Part shown: piece by piece, positions 35,875-48,330 of the stretch
Layout: each line of letters begins with the position of its first letter
How positions within the stretch are numbered: position 1 is the stretch's first letter
From: Amia ocellicauda
Taxonomy: Eukaryota; Chordata; Actinopteri; Amiiformes; Amiidae
Reading direction: 5' to 3'
Length of the DNA: 64,000 nt
Assembly: GCF_036373705.1 (NCBI RefSeq)
Contig: NC_089856.1
Span: 10,937,001-11,001,000 of the forward strand
Notes under the pieces: model-generated
Database searches by the model: none
Seen by the model: only the letters and a program-made list of their open reading frames with translations
What the model was told of the DNA's origin: nothing
Made by a program: the position numbers and the translations under genes

Positions 35875-36820
35875 TCAGTTTTGCTGTTACAGGGTCAATT
35901 GTAGAAAATTCAGGATTCTTTATGTGCATTCTTTAGTCTTCAACAGTGCACTCACAACAACCTCAGTGAACAGAATGTAAAGACTAGATCAGTCAAAGCC
36001 AAGGGGCTCAGCGCTGCCACTTCATTACAAACCACCTCTGAGGAGTTGGGCGCACTTTGAAGTCAATTGGGTCTGCATTCAGTCGATCGTCACAAACACA
36101 GCGGGCTCAGCGGATGCAGAAGTAAAGGGAAGGAAGGGATGTTTCTAACGTGTCACATTCTCCTTGCCTCTTAGCATTTGGTGCACCAGTTTCATTTTTG
36201 GACTCTCTCTCAGTTTCCCCTCGCAAAGCAAATGGGCGCCCGACTATAAAACAGCATTGTACCACACAGGTCTGTGGTATCGCCCATTAAAGCCAGAGTG
36301 CTGTTCGGGGAAGCTGGAGGACAGTCTGAGGAATGCAGTCATCCCTAAGCTTGTCTGTGACTGCACTGGTGACCATCAGCTAAAAGGCCACATTCTGAGC
36401 ACCCAAGACTTGTTTTGTTTTTCTATACCTTTGGTATATTTTTTAAGTCTCACCTTTCCTAGCTTGACGTACCATAAGGGATTGCTTGCTCACTGTGGCG
36501 AACAGACAGAAAGACAGACAGAACTGACTGGAGGGAGCAGACAAAACTCCTCTTATGGAAAGTTTTATTAATTCTTCTCTTGTTTTTTCTTTTCTTTTCC
36601 TGTTTTCTAATTTTAAAGGGTAAGGTAGGTGTCAGCAAGAGTACAGATAGATAGAGGGATAGAACAGCTGGGTTTTTATTGATTCATTTCACTTAAAATA
36701 ACAAGAAAGGCAGCGACAACAGCACCCAAACAGCCTCAGATCAGGGTTGGGTGCTGTGTCACTAGCTCTGGGTGGGTTAAACATCGGATATGTAGAGACA
36801 CGGGAGGACTTCTCTCAGCT

Positions 36821-37138
36821 TTAATGACGTCTCGAGGAGGAGGTCGTGGAATAGGACGATCTTGAGATGGATCCACCAGATGACATTCCGCCACCTCCAA
36901 AACTGCTGCCGCCACCACCTCCAAAACTGCTGCCGCCCCCTCCAATTCCAAAACTGCTGCCACCACCACCTCCCATTCCATAGCCTCCGCCGCCACCGCC
37001 TCCCAATCCAAAGCCTCCGCCGCCACCGCCTCCCATTCCATAGCCTCCGCCGCCACCGCCTCCCATTCCAAAGCCTCCGCCGCCACCGCCTCCCATTCCA
37101 AATCCTCCTCCGCCACCACCACCACCGGCGGAGAAGTC

Positions 37139-37182
<44 letters not shown>

Positions 37183-39452
37183 AGCTTGATGGAAAGGAAA
37201 TCACTCATGAATTCATTAATATCAATCTGATCAATTAAGTACCCTTTATCCTGAATTAAGAGCACTTTTAGAGAGTTTGAAAAACTGCAAAAGGAAATAA
37301 ATGAAATATATATATAACATATCCTCCTCAGAATGCAGGTACTTACTGCTAGTGCTCTGCTGCACATGGATGGTTGTAGGTCCACCACCAGTTGTCAGCC
37401 TGCCGAGGGAAATCAACAGCACAATTAGATCATGCACCTTGGAGAGGTCAGTTAAGTGAGAACAGTTGTTCTATCCCAGGGGTGGGCAGCCATGGTGCTT
37501 TCATCTCGTTCTGTTGCATGCCTTTGTTTGTGTTTTTGATTGATAATCATATTGCTAACCAACTCTGACAATCTTGACTATCTCTCTCTCCCTCACCTGA
37601 TCTCCTCCCCTTCCAAGAGCTTCCTGTAGGTGGCGATCTCAATGTCCAGGGCCAGCTTGGTGTTCATCAGCTCCTGGTACTCTCGGACCTGGCGTGCCAT
37701 GGCCTGCTTGGCCTGCTGCAGCGCGTCTTCCAGGTCCTTGATCCTGGCCTTGGCGTCCTTCACCGCCAGCTCACCGCGCTCCTCAGCCTCTGTGATTTGG
37801 GCCTCCAGGTTGGCGCGCTGGAATACAGAGATGGAAACTAGGTGAGCTTTGTTGTGCATTGTACGCGTTTACAAACACACACACATACTTCCATTTTCTC
37901 AATCAGAAGGTTATGAATGATGGTGCCCTTGTGCTCACCTGGCCCTTGACAGCCTCGATCTCATTCTGCAGCCGGCTGATCATGCGGTTCAGCTCAGCAA
38001 TCTCTTGCTTGGTGTTGCGGAGGTCATCCCCAAATTTCCCAGCTGAGCTCTGCATCTCCTCGTACTGAAATGCACAGGAAACAGGGATAGGAGAAAAGCC
38101 TTCAGTACCAGGACGGTGTTCTCATGGTGGGTAACAGCCACACAGTTTCCGCGCTGCTAACACTAAGGGATTTTCTATGGAAATGTGTAGTTTTCAGTTT
38201 CTTTTTACGGGGCCAATTTATGTGAAAGGTAATTTAATTTTAAATTGTGTGCAGTACAATGTGCAGTATTACCTGTGAGTCATGTATCAGGCCTGATCAG
38301 GAATGACTATCCAAAGTATGAGATTCAATCTCCTGATAGATGGAATAGCCCACCAGATGAGGGGTAACCACAATGGCTGTGTTTGCGTGATGATAATAAT
38401 GATAAGAAGAAACCCCAGCCCATACAGGAGTGAAATTCCTAGTTCAGTGCCTGAACTGTATTGTAGAGACAAACCAATGAACACAGGGCATGAAGCCCCA
38501 TCTGTCTGCTGCTCTCACCTTGGCCTTGTACCAGCTCTCCGCCTCTGCACGGCTCCGGTTGGCAATGTCCTCATACTGGGCGCGCACTTCAGCCACGATG
38601 GAGTCCATGTCCAGGTTGCGGCTGTTGTCCATCTCCACCACCACTGAGGTGTCCTTGATCTGGCCCTGCAGCTCGCGCAGCTCCTGCAGAGGCAACATCC
38701 TAATGTCACAAAATGCCTCCAGCTTTCAGAGACTGAGACATGTGTTTTAGGCTGATGCTTTCTGGGGTGGTCCAAAAAGTCAAGCCCACCTGATTTCCAA
38801 TCATCACCTGGAGATCAGTCTCGTATGTCAGACAATTGCAGTCTTGATTGCCCTATTTGAAACATTTATTGCCATATGCTAACAATAATTTAAAGAAATG
38901 TTTTTGCACTTCTTGGTGTGTATAGGTGTCTTATGATATGTAAAGATCTCCGACTGCTAAAGCAATGGGATTTCACCAAAATAACAGGTTCAGAGAGTCT
39001 GCATGAACTCACCTCCTCGTAGATGGCCCTGAGGAAGTTGATTTCATCCTGAAGGGCATCCGCCTTGGCCTCCAGCTCAATCTTGTTCATGTAGGCACCA
39101 TCAACATCCTGAGACAAGGACAGGGGGAGATGGGATTAATAGGAAACAGCAGAGCATGGACCTTTATACTAACCCAAAGCACCGTTGTTTAGAGATTTCT
39201 TACCTTCTTCAGCAGGACAAAATCATTCTCCACTGAGGCCCGCTGGTTGATTTCATCTTCATACCTGTCAAGGTGCGGGGGTGGGAGGGGCAGTGGGGGA
39301 CATGTTATTTCCTTTTCTGTTTTTAAGTTGGCAGAAGATTTGTAGTGATTTGTTATGGTATTGCCAGTAACATAACATCGTCTTCCAAACTAGGCATCTT
39401 TTACCATAGGGAAAGCTGATGACTGACGGCATCCATCAGTGATTTAAAATAT

Positions 39453-39497
<45 letters not shown>

Positions 39498-41882
39498 GTA
39501 CATATAAATATTCCAGGCAAATTAAAATCGGTACTGGCATAGAAAGATTACTTGACTTGTCTAGGAGACTAAAGACAGGTTGCTGACCTCAAACAGTGTT
39601 TTTTAACATAGTGTTAAATTAGTGTGTCTCTTGCATGTGACTAGTCCCTGGTGCTTACGCAAGGTCAATTGAGTTAATTTGATGAACGGATGGGGACAGT
39701 GTCTGGGACTCACTTGTTCTTGAAGTCTTCCACCAGCCCCTGCATGTTTGTCAGCTCGCTCTCCAGTTTGTGCTTCTCATTGCCCAGGTTGTCCAGCTGG
39801 CGGCGTAGGTTGGCGATGTAGGCCTCGAACATGGCATCGATGTTGGAGCGGGTGGTGGTCTGATCCTGAAGGAGACTCCACTTGGTCTCCAGCATCTTGT
39901 TCTGCTGCTCCAGGAAGCGCACCTAGAAATTCAAAGATAAGGACGGAGTTGAAGGGTTAGTGCAAAGTGACCACATGTTTAAGTTCCTTCCTCAAGTCCT
40001 TCCTCCACATGTTCCTGTTCTTTTGTCTTTTGGAAAACTCATTGATCACGATATCTAGGGTTGAGCTGGATTGGAACATCTGCCCTTATTTGACTTCTTT
40101 GTGCCCTGCCACATATTGTTTGCTTTTCTTTATAGATTCAGGTTTAGGTTTTGTGTTTTTTTTAAGGATCTGATTTTGTTACTTCTGTCTTTTTAAGTGG
40201 TGGTGCCTGGAGACAGAGCTGTTTAAAGCCACACCCTGCCGATTACCCCTTGATCTCTGCCTTTTTGTCCTGATTGGCTGTTGCTAAGGCATGTCAAGGG
40301 AGAAGGCGTTACCCAGTCCCGTAATTGTGGTACGATGGAAGGAAAGGGGAGATGCTCAGCTAGGGGCATGTTGCAACTTTTCCACAGCACTTAATCCAAA
40401 ATTCCTATCCTAAAAGATTAACAGGGCAACACCCCAAAAGCCAAACTGAGTTATTCAGACAGTAGCGTCCTGACTTGCCCAACAATTTAAGTTGCTTTTT
40501 GTATAGGAAGTCTTAACAAATGAATAATTATTTTACCTTCATCTCAGCTTTTGGCATAAACTGATGCCAATTTGAATGCTGTTTTACAATCTCAGCATTA
40601 AGGAAGGGACTTGCATGTTAAATCTAGCATTGTTTTAAATATACTGTATACACTCACCTAAAGGATTATTAGGAACACGATACTAATACTGTGTTTGACC
40701 CCCTTTCGCCTTCAGAACTGCCTTAATTCTACGTGGCATTGATTCAACAAGGTGCTGAAAGCATTCTTTAGAAATGTTGGCCCATATTGATAGGATAGCA
40801 TCTTGCAGTTGATGGAGATTTGTGGGATGCACATCCAGGGCACGAAGCTCCCGTTCCACCACATCCCAAAGATGCTCTATTGGGTTGAGATCTGGTGACT
40901 GTGGGGGCCAGTTTAGTACAGTGAACTCATTGTCATGTTCAAGAAACCAATTTGAAATGATTCGACCTTTGTGACATGGTGCATTATCCTGCTGGAAGTA
41001 GCCATCAGAGGATGGGTACATGGTGGTCATAAAGGGATGGACATGGTCAGAAACAATGCTCAGGTAGGCCGTGGCATTTAAACGATGCCCAATTGGCACT
41101 AAGGGACCTAAAGTGTGCCAAGAAAACATCCCCCACACCATTACACCACCACCACCAGCCTGCACAGTGGTAACAAGGCATGATGGATCCATGTTCTCAT
41201 TCTGTTTCTTGCCAAATTCTGACTCTACCATCTGAATGTCTCAACAGAAATCGAGACTCATCAGACCAGGCAACATTTTTCCAGTCTTCAACTGTCCAAT
41301 TTTGGTGAGCTTGTGCAAATTGTAGCCTCTTTTTCCTATTTGTAGTGGAGATGAGTGGTACCCGGTGGGGTCTTCTGCTGTTGTAGCCTATCCGCCTCAA
41401 GGTTGTACGTGTTGTGGCTTCACAAATGCTTTGCTGCATACCTCGGTTGTAACGAGTGGTTATTTCAGTCAAAGTTGCTCTTCTATCAGCTTGAATCAGT
41501 CGGCCCATTCTCCTCTGATCTCTAGCATCAACAAGGCATTTTCGCCCACAGGACTGCCGCATACTGGATGTTTTTCCCTTTTCACACCATTCTTTGTAAA
41601 CCCTAGAAATGGTTGTGCGTGAAAATCCCAGTAACTGAGCAGATTGTGAAATACTCAGACCGGCCCGTCTGGCACCAACAACCATGCCACGCTCAAAATT
41701 GCTTAAATCACCTTTCTTTCCCATTCAGACATTCAGTTTGGAGTTCAGGAGATTGTCTTGACCAGGACCACACCCCTAAATGCATTGAAGCAACTGCCAT
41801 GTGATTGGTTGGTTAGATAATTGCATTAATGAGAAATTGAACAGGTGTTCCTAATAATCCTTTAGGTGAGTGTATATTGTTA

Positions 41883-41930
<48 letters not shown>

Positions 41931-43775
41931 TAACAATTATGCATTTATTGCACAAACATCTCAGTACTGGAATTAATCTATTTTAATAATGTATTACTGA
42001 AACCAAAGGCAGTGTAATTAATTTCACTCTTTTATTCTTAAAGATTTTAACCCCAAATATGTGCATAAGCAGATATTTGGGTTTGAAAGGCAGAAAAACA
42101 TACATATCTAGTGCGGGTGACACAAGGCTTTCTATTCACGCCACTGGTGCAGTTTGAGCTACTGCTGGAGTCTGTAACCAGAACCTCAGGGCAGAGGGTG
42201 AGGCAGTACTCGGGTAACCTGGACTTCCATTTTAACTGCATGATTTGTGAGGGTAGGGTGGGGTTGGTTTGGCAGGAGAGGATTTGAAGGAGAGACTTTT
42301 GCATTTAGATTTAACCAATGACACCAAAAAATTGACAGAGCACATTCATTTATTGTCTTCTGATTGTTTAAAGCATATACTATCCTCACCGGCAGACCAG
42401 AAATGAATCCCCTTCAGCATGCAAGCCACACACAGATTACATTATATATGAATTAATGCGCTTGGAACTTGAATTCTCGCTGTTACAGCTACATTTCTCA
42501 GTCCTGTTTCACAAGCAAGAGACGGGTATCGCCTGAGCTTCGGGTTCTGTTCACTTGATGGCAAATGTGAATAAAAAAATAACTAAAAAACTAAATTAAA
42601 TCCAAAGATTCATTCATTGTCATAATGAAAAATATATAAAATGTAGGTGTGGCTCAATGTGAAGGCTTTTTATTTTTCTTCTGTGAGCTGGGTGTGGCTC
42701 TGGCATAGGTTTGCCTAGAGGTGAGCTAAATGTCCCGCTAAATATCAGCGTTGCTTAGATCCTGCATCCAATTCCCATTCCCTTGACTTTCTCAGTATTT
42801 CTAGGCTGTAACTGATTGTGGCATTTCACAGGGCACAGCAGAAAAAAGTAAGAAATACTGGGCTTTATCCTATAGGCCAGAATTCAAAGTTTCAACATGA
42901 AAAAAGAGAACCACCAGTGATTAATTTGCTCTGCACTTAATGTAATGTTGTAATATTCCTGTGTCTTCATCACACTTATGTCACACTGTCACTTTCCCAA
43001 CTCCTGTTTAAATTCTTGTCACTTTAACCCATTTCTCTATTGAATATTTATATTTTCCCCAAACAGCATCACACCTTCTTCCATAATAATGATCATTACA
43101 ATATTCTGAATCCCCCCCCACCCAGCCACTCACAAGCATCTCCTGTCTCTACCTCGCCAACAGGGAGCTGGAAGGGGGGGCACTCACCTTGTCAATGAAG
43201 GAGGCGAAGCGGTTGTTGAGAGTCTTGATCTGCTCCTTCTCCTGGGTGCGGACCACCTGGATGTTGGGGTCGATAACTAAGTCCGGGGGGTTCAGCAGTT
43301 TCAGATTGGCAGTCACGGAGGTGATGAGAGGGACGCCGCCATCTCCGCCACCGAACATGCCATACCCTCCGCCTCCGCTTCCACCACCGAACATGCCATA
43401 GCCACCGCCACCGCCTCCGCCACCGCCACCGCCACCGCCACTGCCAAATCCGATGCCCATTCCATAGCCGCTGCCACCACCACCGCCACCTCCCAAGCCG
43501 ATGCCACCTCCCAGGCCGATGCCGCCACCACCACCACCACCGGATCCAAAGCCTAAGCCACCACCTGATGAGTACACAGTGTAGCTTGACTTCCGAGTCA
43601 CTGGCGCCGCAGCCAAGGACCTGCTGGTAAAGCTTCTATAACTGCCCCCGCTGCTGCCACCACCGCCGCCACCGCCGCCACCGCCCATGCTGACGCGGCC
43701 ACTGCTGATACGGCCACTGCCCCCCCCACCCCCAGAGCTGGATCTGAAACTTATAGAGGAACGACTGCTGCTCAT
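36821..43775 (-). CDS. Type II keratin B, Gly-loop epidermal type (nine exons, 611 aa)
   Basis: Coding exons, 5' to 3': 43188-43775, 39714-39922, 39204-39264, 39013-39108, 38519-38683, 37939-38064, 37597-37817, 37347-37399, 36821-37137. They total 1836 nt and are in frame across all GT-AG junctions. The head (about 178 aa) starts [19 protein letters not shown] and is rich in Gly loops and YGMFGGG units. The rod opens with [29 protein letters not shown] follows in coil 1A, and it closes with [12 protein letters not shown] near residue 486. The tail (about 123 aa) carries [16 protein letters not shown] loops, then Ser-rich [11 protein letters not shown], ending SSRRH. Gly loops are typical of stratified-epithelium keratins. 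The product assembles with a type I keratin. Intron 1 (3.3 kb) hosts a Tc1-like element. It is nearly identical to keratin C. Confidence 0.95.
37141..37179. repeat. (GA)n microsatellite forming the polypyrimidine tract of keratin B intron 8
   Basis: On the coding strand this is 39 nt of CT repeats ending in CTAG, directly before the tail exon. It therefore serves as the acceptor polypyrimidine tract. The counterpart in keratin C (53937-53965) is 29 nt. Confidence 0.9.
39451..39496. repeat. (GT)n(AT)n microsatellite in keratin B intron 2
   Basis: GT repeats pass into a short AT run. The matching site in keratin C is expanded and carries a Tc1-like insertion. Confidence 0.9.
40651..41872 (-). 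mobile_element. DD36E Tc1-like transposon, copy 3, in intron 1 of keratin B
   Basis: Both 29-bp inverted termini are present (CACTCACCTAAAGG and its reverse complement), flanked by TA at 40649-40650 and 41873-41874. Length 1222 bp. It lies in the same transcriptional orientation as keratin B. The corresponding position in keratin C intron 1 (about 58790) is empty, so insertion followed the duplication. Confidence 0.96.
40683..41724 (-). pseudogene. DD36E transposase with a single frameshift
   Basis: Two overlapping frames, 41197-41724 (HTH region and first catalytic Asp) and 40683-41231 (second Asp and Glu), together cover the whole transposase. They are offset by one extra base near 41205-41212, where copy 4 reads GTTTACGCC and this copy reads GTTTCTTGCC on the plus strand. 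The residues are otherwise almost identical to copies 1 and 4, so the inactivation is recent. Confidence 0.93.
41876..41937. repeat. 62-bp perfect palindrome, mostly (AT)n
   Basis: ATTGTTAGTGTAT at the left is the exact reverse complement of ATACACTAACAAT at the right, with AT repeats between. It directly adjoins the Tc1-like copy 3. Confidence 0.9.
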
Positions 43776-43958
43776 TTTTGCTGCTGTTGCTGTTTTTCCT
43801 GTGCAAGGTCGAAGTCAAGCTGAGAACTGATAAATGATAATAGTAAAATAAGCCAAAGAGGTATCGCCTCGAACGAGAGAGCAGGCGAGGAGGGAACAGC
43901 AGCGATCACAAGAAGGAGAATCAACTCCTCTGAGCCGCTACCTGCCTTGGTCCCCACC

Positions 43959-43964
43959 TATATA
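43959..43964 (-). promoter_or_regulatory. TATA box of keratin B
   Basis: The palindromic TATATA lies about 185 bp upstream of the ATG in the context GGTATATAGG. A GC-box-like GGGCGGG lies 13 bp further upstream at 43977-43983. Both are conserved at keratin C. A start near 43930 and a 5' UTR of about 155 nt are predicted. Confidence 0.7.
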
Positions 43965-44329
43965 CCCTTCAAGAGTGGGCGGGTCCACCTCCTGTTTGAG
44001 ACACTACCTCCACCCCTCTCAGGTGCCTACCTCTCTTTTTATCTCTCCCCAATAGAAAACATGCATTAAAGGGAGTTTTCTCTCATGTTTTTCTGCTGGG
44101 AGTTCCCTGGACTGGTCAAACACTTAACTGGAATAATACAGGTTAAGCAACAATTAGAACCCTGCAAATGGGCTGTTTTTAAGACCAATAAACCTTTTTG
44201 TCAGATATGAACACAATGAAGTGCTTAAGTCAAATCCTGATATTTGAGCCTTTTACTTGAATTAGATCTCAGTTATATTTTTATTGCAATTACTATGTGT
44301 TACTTCAGAACTATCCTGGACCATTTTAA

Positions 44330-45930
44330 AGCTCAAGTTCAAGACATTTCCAAAGAAACAGTTTTCGTGCAACCAAATCAAACAGGCTGGTGTGTGACTT
44401 TAGCACTTCACACAGTAGGCTAATGGGAGTGAATATTCTGTATCTGCAATAATGTGCTGTGACACTTCTATTGATGTAAACCTGTAGGTGGAGCCACCAT
44501 CTCCTTTTTGCCCTAAAACAGGGAAGAGTTTGCTTACTCCTATGCTGCACAAGCTCTCCAGTCACTCACATCTCAATAATAATAATCATAATAATAATTT
44601 TATAAATAATCTGTTGCTTTGTAGCTAATTTCTGTCTACCTGTCATTTTATCCCTGAGTGTATTCACAAGCCATGTGTCTATACATACTTATAGGAATCA
44701 ATTATAAACTCTGTCCAAATTCCCATTCTTTCCCAGTGCTCTGCCAACTGATAGTGCTGACATTTACTTACTCAGGCCCATAGAGTGCTGCCTTGAGTTT
44801 GTACACATTTCCCTGCTGATGCTGTGTGCTGCTGAAAAATGTGAACTGCATGGGTTGCTACTCTGGTGGCTGCATTGTCTATTGGCTTTCAGGACCCCCT
44901 TGTGCAAATTCACTTTCACCACCGCTCTGGGATACTGGAATGACTCCCAGTTTAAAAAATTAGAGTCTGTATTTTGTGGAGAAATTCAGCATCAGTGCTT
45001 CACACCTGTATCTCAGTTAATGTGTTCAGGATGCATTCTGCTTGTAGGTCAATGTTGTCTAAAGATACATTTGGAAAAATAGTGTTCTTATTCCATTTTA
45101 TTTTTTATTATTTTTTTCCATACCATGATTTGCCAATTCAGTCACATCTTATGTATCAAGGGTAGTTCAGTTTGACAGGCTTTAGCGCTTCACACAGCAG
45201 ACTAATGGGATTGAATATTCTGTAGCTGTAATAGTGTGCTGGATGCCAGTTATGGAAGAACAATCATCTTCAATGAAGTTGGAACGTTAGTTGCAATGCT
45301 TTTAATACACGCAGCATGGAGAGGAACAGTGAATCAAGAAGATCCCAAAGCTGCTCTGCCTTCATTTTAACAGTCAGAGCTTTTATACACAGAAATCAAA
45401 GATCTGGTTATAATCAGAAAGTCATTACTATGTTATCTTAAAAGTTAGCAGAATATATATCATTATAGGACAGAGTTCATAGATCAACACATGGATTAGG
45501 GAGCAGGCACTTAAATCATACTGTTTGACATTGCTTCCAAGATTCTCATTATAAATAACAAACTGAAATCAAAATACCTTCTGGCCTGACTTTCTAGCTT
45601 GACCTTATCTTTCTTAAGTATACAATAGAGAAAAACAGGTATTAGTAAAGAATTTCTAACTTTCCTTCCACACAGACCATTGCTGGCAGCACACACATGG
45701 TGATTTGGATGGGCTGGGGGGGCATGTGGGCATGGGTAGAGCATGCCAGCTCCACACAGGCAGGCACCCTGTGCTGGGACTTGAACCTGGGACCCTACAG
45801 CTGTAAGGCAGCAGTGCTGACCACCATTTCCTTATTCCCCCAAAACAGGGAATAGTTTACTTAATCCTGTACTACAGAAACCTTCCAGTCACTCATATCT
45901 CAACATAAATATTGATAATAATAATTTATT
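44330..45930. repeat. Internally repeated upstream flank of keratin B
   Basis: The block CACTTCACACAGTAGGCTAA...GAATATTCTGTA occurs near 44403 and again near 45188. The block AAACAGGGAAGAGTTT...CCAGTCACTCA occurs near 44516 and again near 45843. They are direct, diverged duplicates. The same pairs occur upstream of keratin C with shorter spacing. Confidence 0.7.
45662..45826 (-). repeat. tRNA-headed SINE fragment
   Basis: On the minus strand, a GTGGTCAGCACTG box A-like and GGTTCAAGTCCC box B-like pair is followed by a GTGTGGAGCTGGCATG body. This matches a widespread fish SINE layout. The 3' part is truncated. The equivalent site upstream of keratin C lacks it. Confidence 0.65.
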
Positions 45931-46810
45931 TTATATGTTTTGCTCCCAATGTGTTGATCTGCCACTATGAACACTAATTAAACCAAATCTTACGTATCAG
46001 CTCTCGTCGACCCACGAGTCGACCAGTCGACTTCTACAAGACCTGTGACACCAACTGGCAGGGGAGAAGGAGACAGGCTTTATTGGGAGCTGGGAGAGTT
46101 TGCATTGCCTGTCATTGCAACTAGTGTTTCCAGCCCAGGGACCTGGGGCACCGTAAACCTGGGCAACCAGGATGATTTATCAACCCCCACAAGCCCGGGT
46201 TTGGCATAGGTATAAAACCCAGGTTGAGGGGGGGAAAAAAAACATACTTGCATGCACAGTACAAGAGCGAACTCTTGTATACTTTTGTGAATGTTTTCAT
46301 TCAGTGAGAAGATTGATGTTCATCAGTAACCTGTCAGCAAAATCTACAATATAATTGAGCACGGTTGTAATTTACGAGGAGTTCAAGAAAAATGTTCTGT
46401 TCTGTTCCTACAAGAAGTACTCAGCCAATCAGCCAAATGCAAAAAGTATGCAAACAAGGTATTGTAAACAGCTGGGGGCTCTACAAGGTCTCTTCAGTTT
46501 ATACAAATGATCAATGCATAATAACAGTGAATTAATACATAATAATAATGCAGTATAACTGAGTTTGTGTTTAATTTCAGCTCCTCATAAAATACACACA
46601 AAAATTATTATTATTTTACTATTTTAGTATTACCTTGTTGATATGTCCTGGGGTTCTAGTTTAATGAATAAAATAAGGGGCGAAAAACTAAGATTTGAGG
46701 AGTTTAGACATATGTTTGATGTGTCTAACAGTGTGCGATAGGGTGAGGCGTGCGCCTGCAAGGTACCGTGCCGTGCATGCTGTGCTAAAAGTGTCGTATA
46801 ATGACATTTG

Positions 46811-46827
46811 AGAGAGAGAGCGAGAGC

Positions 46828-46867
<40 letters not shown>

Positions 46868-46876
46868 GAGAGAGAG
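46811..46876. repeat. Imperfect (GA)n microsatellite
   Basis: GA repeats with occasional GC interruptions, inside the DIRS remnant region but absent from DIRS copy 2. Confidence 0.93.
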
Positions 46877-47264
46877 TTTTTATTTTTAACACCTTTATTT
46901 TACAAAAGAAAACTAACAATACATTAAAAACAAACTAGAAACACATAAAAACATGAAAAATACTCCCGACATAAAAACCCATCCTATTCTAAAACCCTCA
47001 ATAAAAAAACACTACACACGTGCTACCAATAAAAGATTCAAATAAATATGATCAGTTGGTTGGAGTGTCCAAAGTCAATGGCATAGAGGGCTGCCCCGAC
47101 CCCCCACATCCGCAGAAAGGCGTCCAGGTCTCCCATGAGGTTGTAGAAACTGTAATCCAGTTGCGCTCTGGAGAGCACGAGAGACCTGAAGAGGGAGAGC
47201 ACACACTGCTGCTGCACGTGCTCAGTCTGACTTCTACTACTGCTCAGGATAGCCAGCTGCAAAG

Positions 47265-47800
47265 GGAGCCATCCAGAGAATGCACTTTGGGGAATCAGAG
47301 GAAGCTAGCTCAGTGACGGAGCTATTTGTAGCATGGAGTTTAAGGCGCTGATATGCAAGGCAGCAGAGTCGCTGGACGTTCCTTGGAACCCAAATACAGA
47401 GGCACCCAGGAACGGTCTCACGAGGGAAAAGCCTGTGAAGTTCACGGAGGCGGAGGGGGCAGAACAGATGGGCCTGGGACCCTTCCCTCTCATCGGGGGT
47501 GTCTCATGCCTGGTCCAGGCAAACATGCTGCTGAGGAAAGAGGCAGGTCTTTGTCGGCAATGGTTGTGGCGTGGCAACATCTCTGGTTGACACAGGCCAA
47601 GCTGCAGGATGCCGACAAGTCTGTGTTACTTGACACTCCTATTACACCGGGGCAGATGTTTGGGGAGACCGTAGACCTCAGCATTGAGCACTCAGTGAAG
47701 GCCAAGGAAACGGCCTCAAAATATGCTGACCTGCACCAGTCACACCATTGGCCCTACACACCAGGGAAGACAGTGCGTTAGGAGCAAAATCCCCCACAAC
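47265..47800 (+). pseudogene. DIRS Gag-like fragment (copy 1)
   Basis: Frames contain LWLTQAKLQDADKSVLLDT and GQMFGETVDLSIEHSVKAKE, the pattern of the DIRS ORF1 central region (LWLTQ...LLD.P...FG..VD). The start of ORF1 present in copy 2 (62280-62920) is missing. About 100 bp present in copy 2 at about 63107-63210 is deleted here. The frame shifts repeatedly. Confidence 0.75.
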
Positions 47801-48330
47801 AACAACAACAGCCACAGACCAACAGTGCCCAAGGCAGCTTCAGACGCAGGGGCCAGATGCAGCAAAGGGGAAAGAACAGGCTCTCTGGCTGGAGACCTAG
47901 GGGCAAAAGTGATCCCCGAAAGCTCCCTGCGGAGCCACAGGAGTGTCCCTGAAGGGACGTGTCCGCCATCGCCACCCCAACCACCCCCCGACAAACCGAC
48001 CAGACTCGACCAATGCCTAGCCTGCACTCAGGATTCCTGGGTGCGAACGACGATGACCCATGGATACGCCCTCCAATTCCACTCTGGCCCCCCAGCCATC
48101 GGGGGGTGCTGACCACTACTGTCGGATGCCCCGAAAGGGGGAGAGCTCTGTCGCAGGAAATCTCTGTGTTGAGGGAGAAACAAGCTAGTGGGTGCAGAGG
48201 ACTCCTGACCAAGGTTCTACTTGGGATACATCCTAGTGCAAAAGAAGGACTGAGGCTTCAGGCCCATTCTCGATCTGAGGGGCCTCAACATGTTTTTGAA
48301 GAAAATAAACTTATTTTCACTAGCCACGTT

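Larger units (their letters stand above)
35803..46004. repeat. Segmental duplication, unit 1 (contains keratin B)
   Basis: Sequence from TGGTATGGAAGACAGGACAA at about 35815 to the end of the upstream flank near 46004 is collinear with unit 2 (about 52330-62146). Exons, introns, 3' UTR, promoter and about 2 kb of upstream DNA all match, interrupted only by private insertions. The keratin start codons are 17.0 kb apart. Confidence 0.92.

Noticed and set aside
36736..37388. Long minus-strand frames rich in [14 protein letters not shown] or RRRWRRRL-like repeats
   Set aside because: They are alternative-frame readings of the GGN repeats of the keratin B tail exon. The spliced Gly-loop frame is the supported one. 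The same holds for 43313-43549, 53520-53921 and 60290-60541.
37478..37560. CAGGGGTGGGCAGCCATGG string in intron 7 of keratins B and C, like a hAT terminus
   Set aside because: No matching opposite terminus or target duplication was found.
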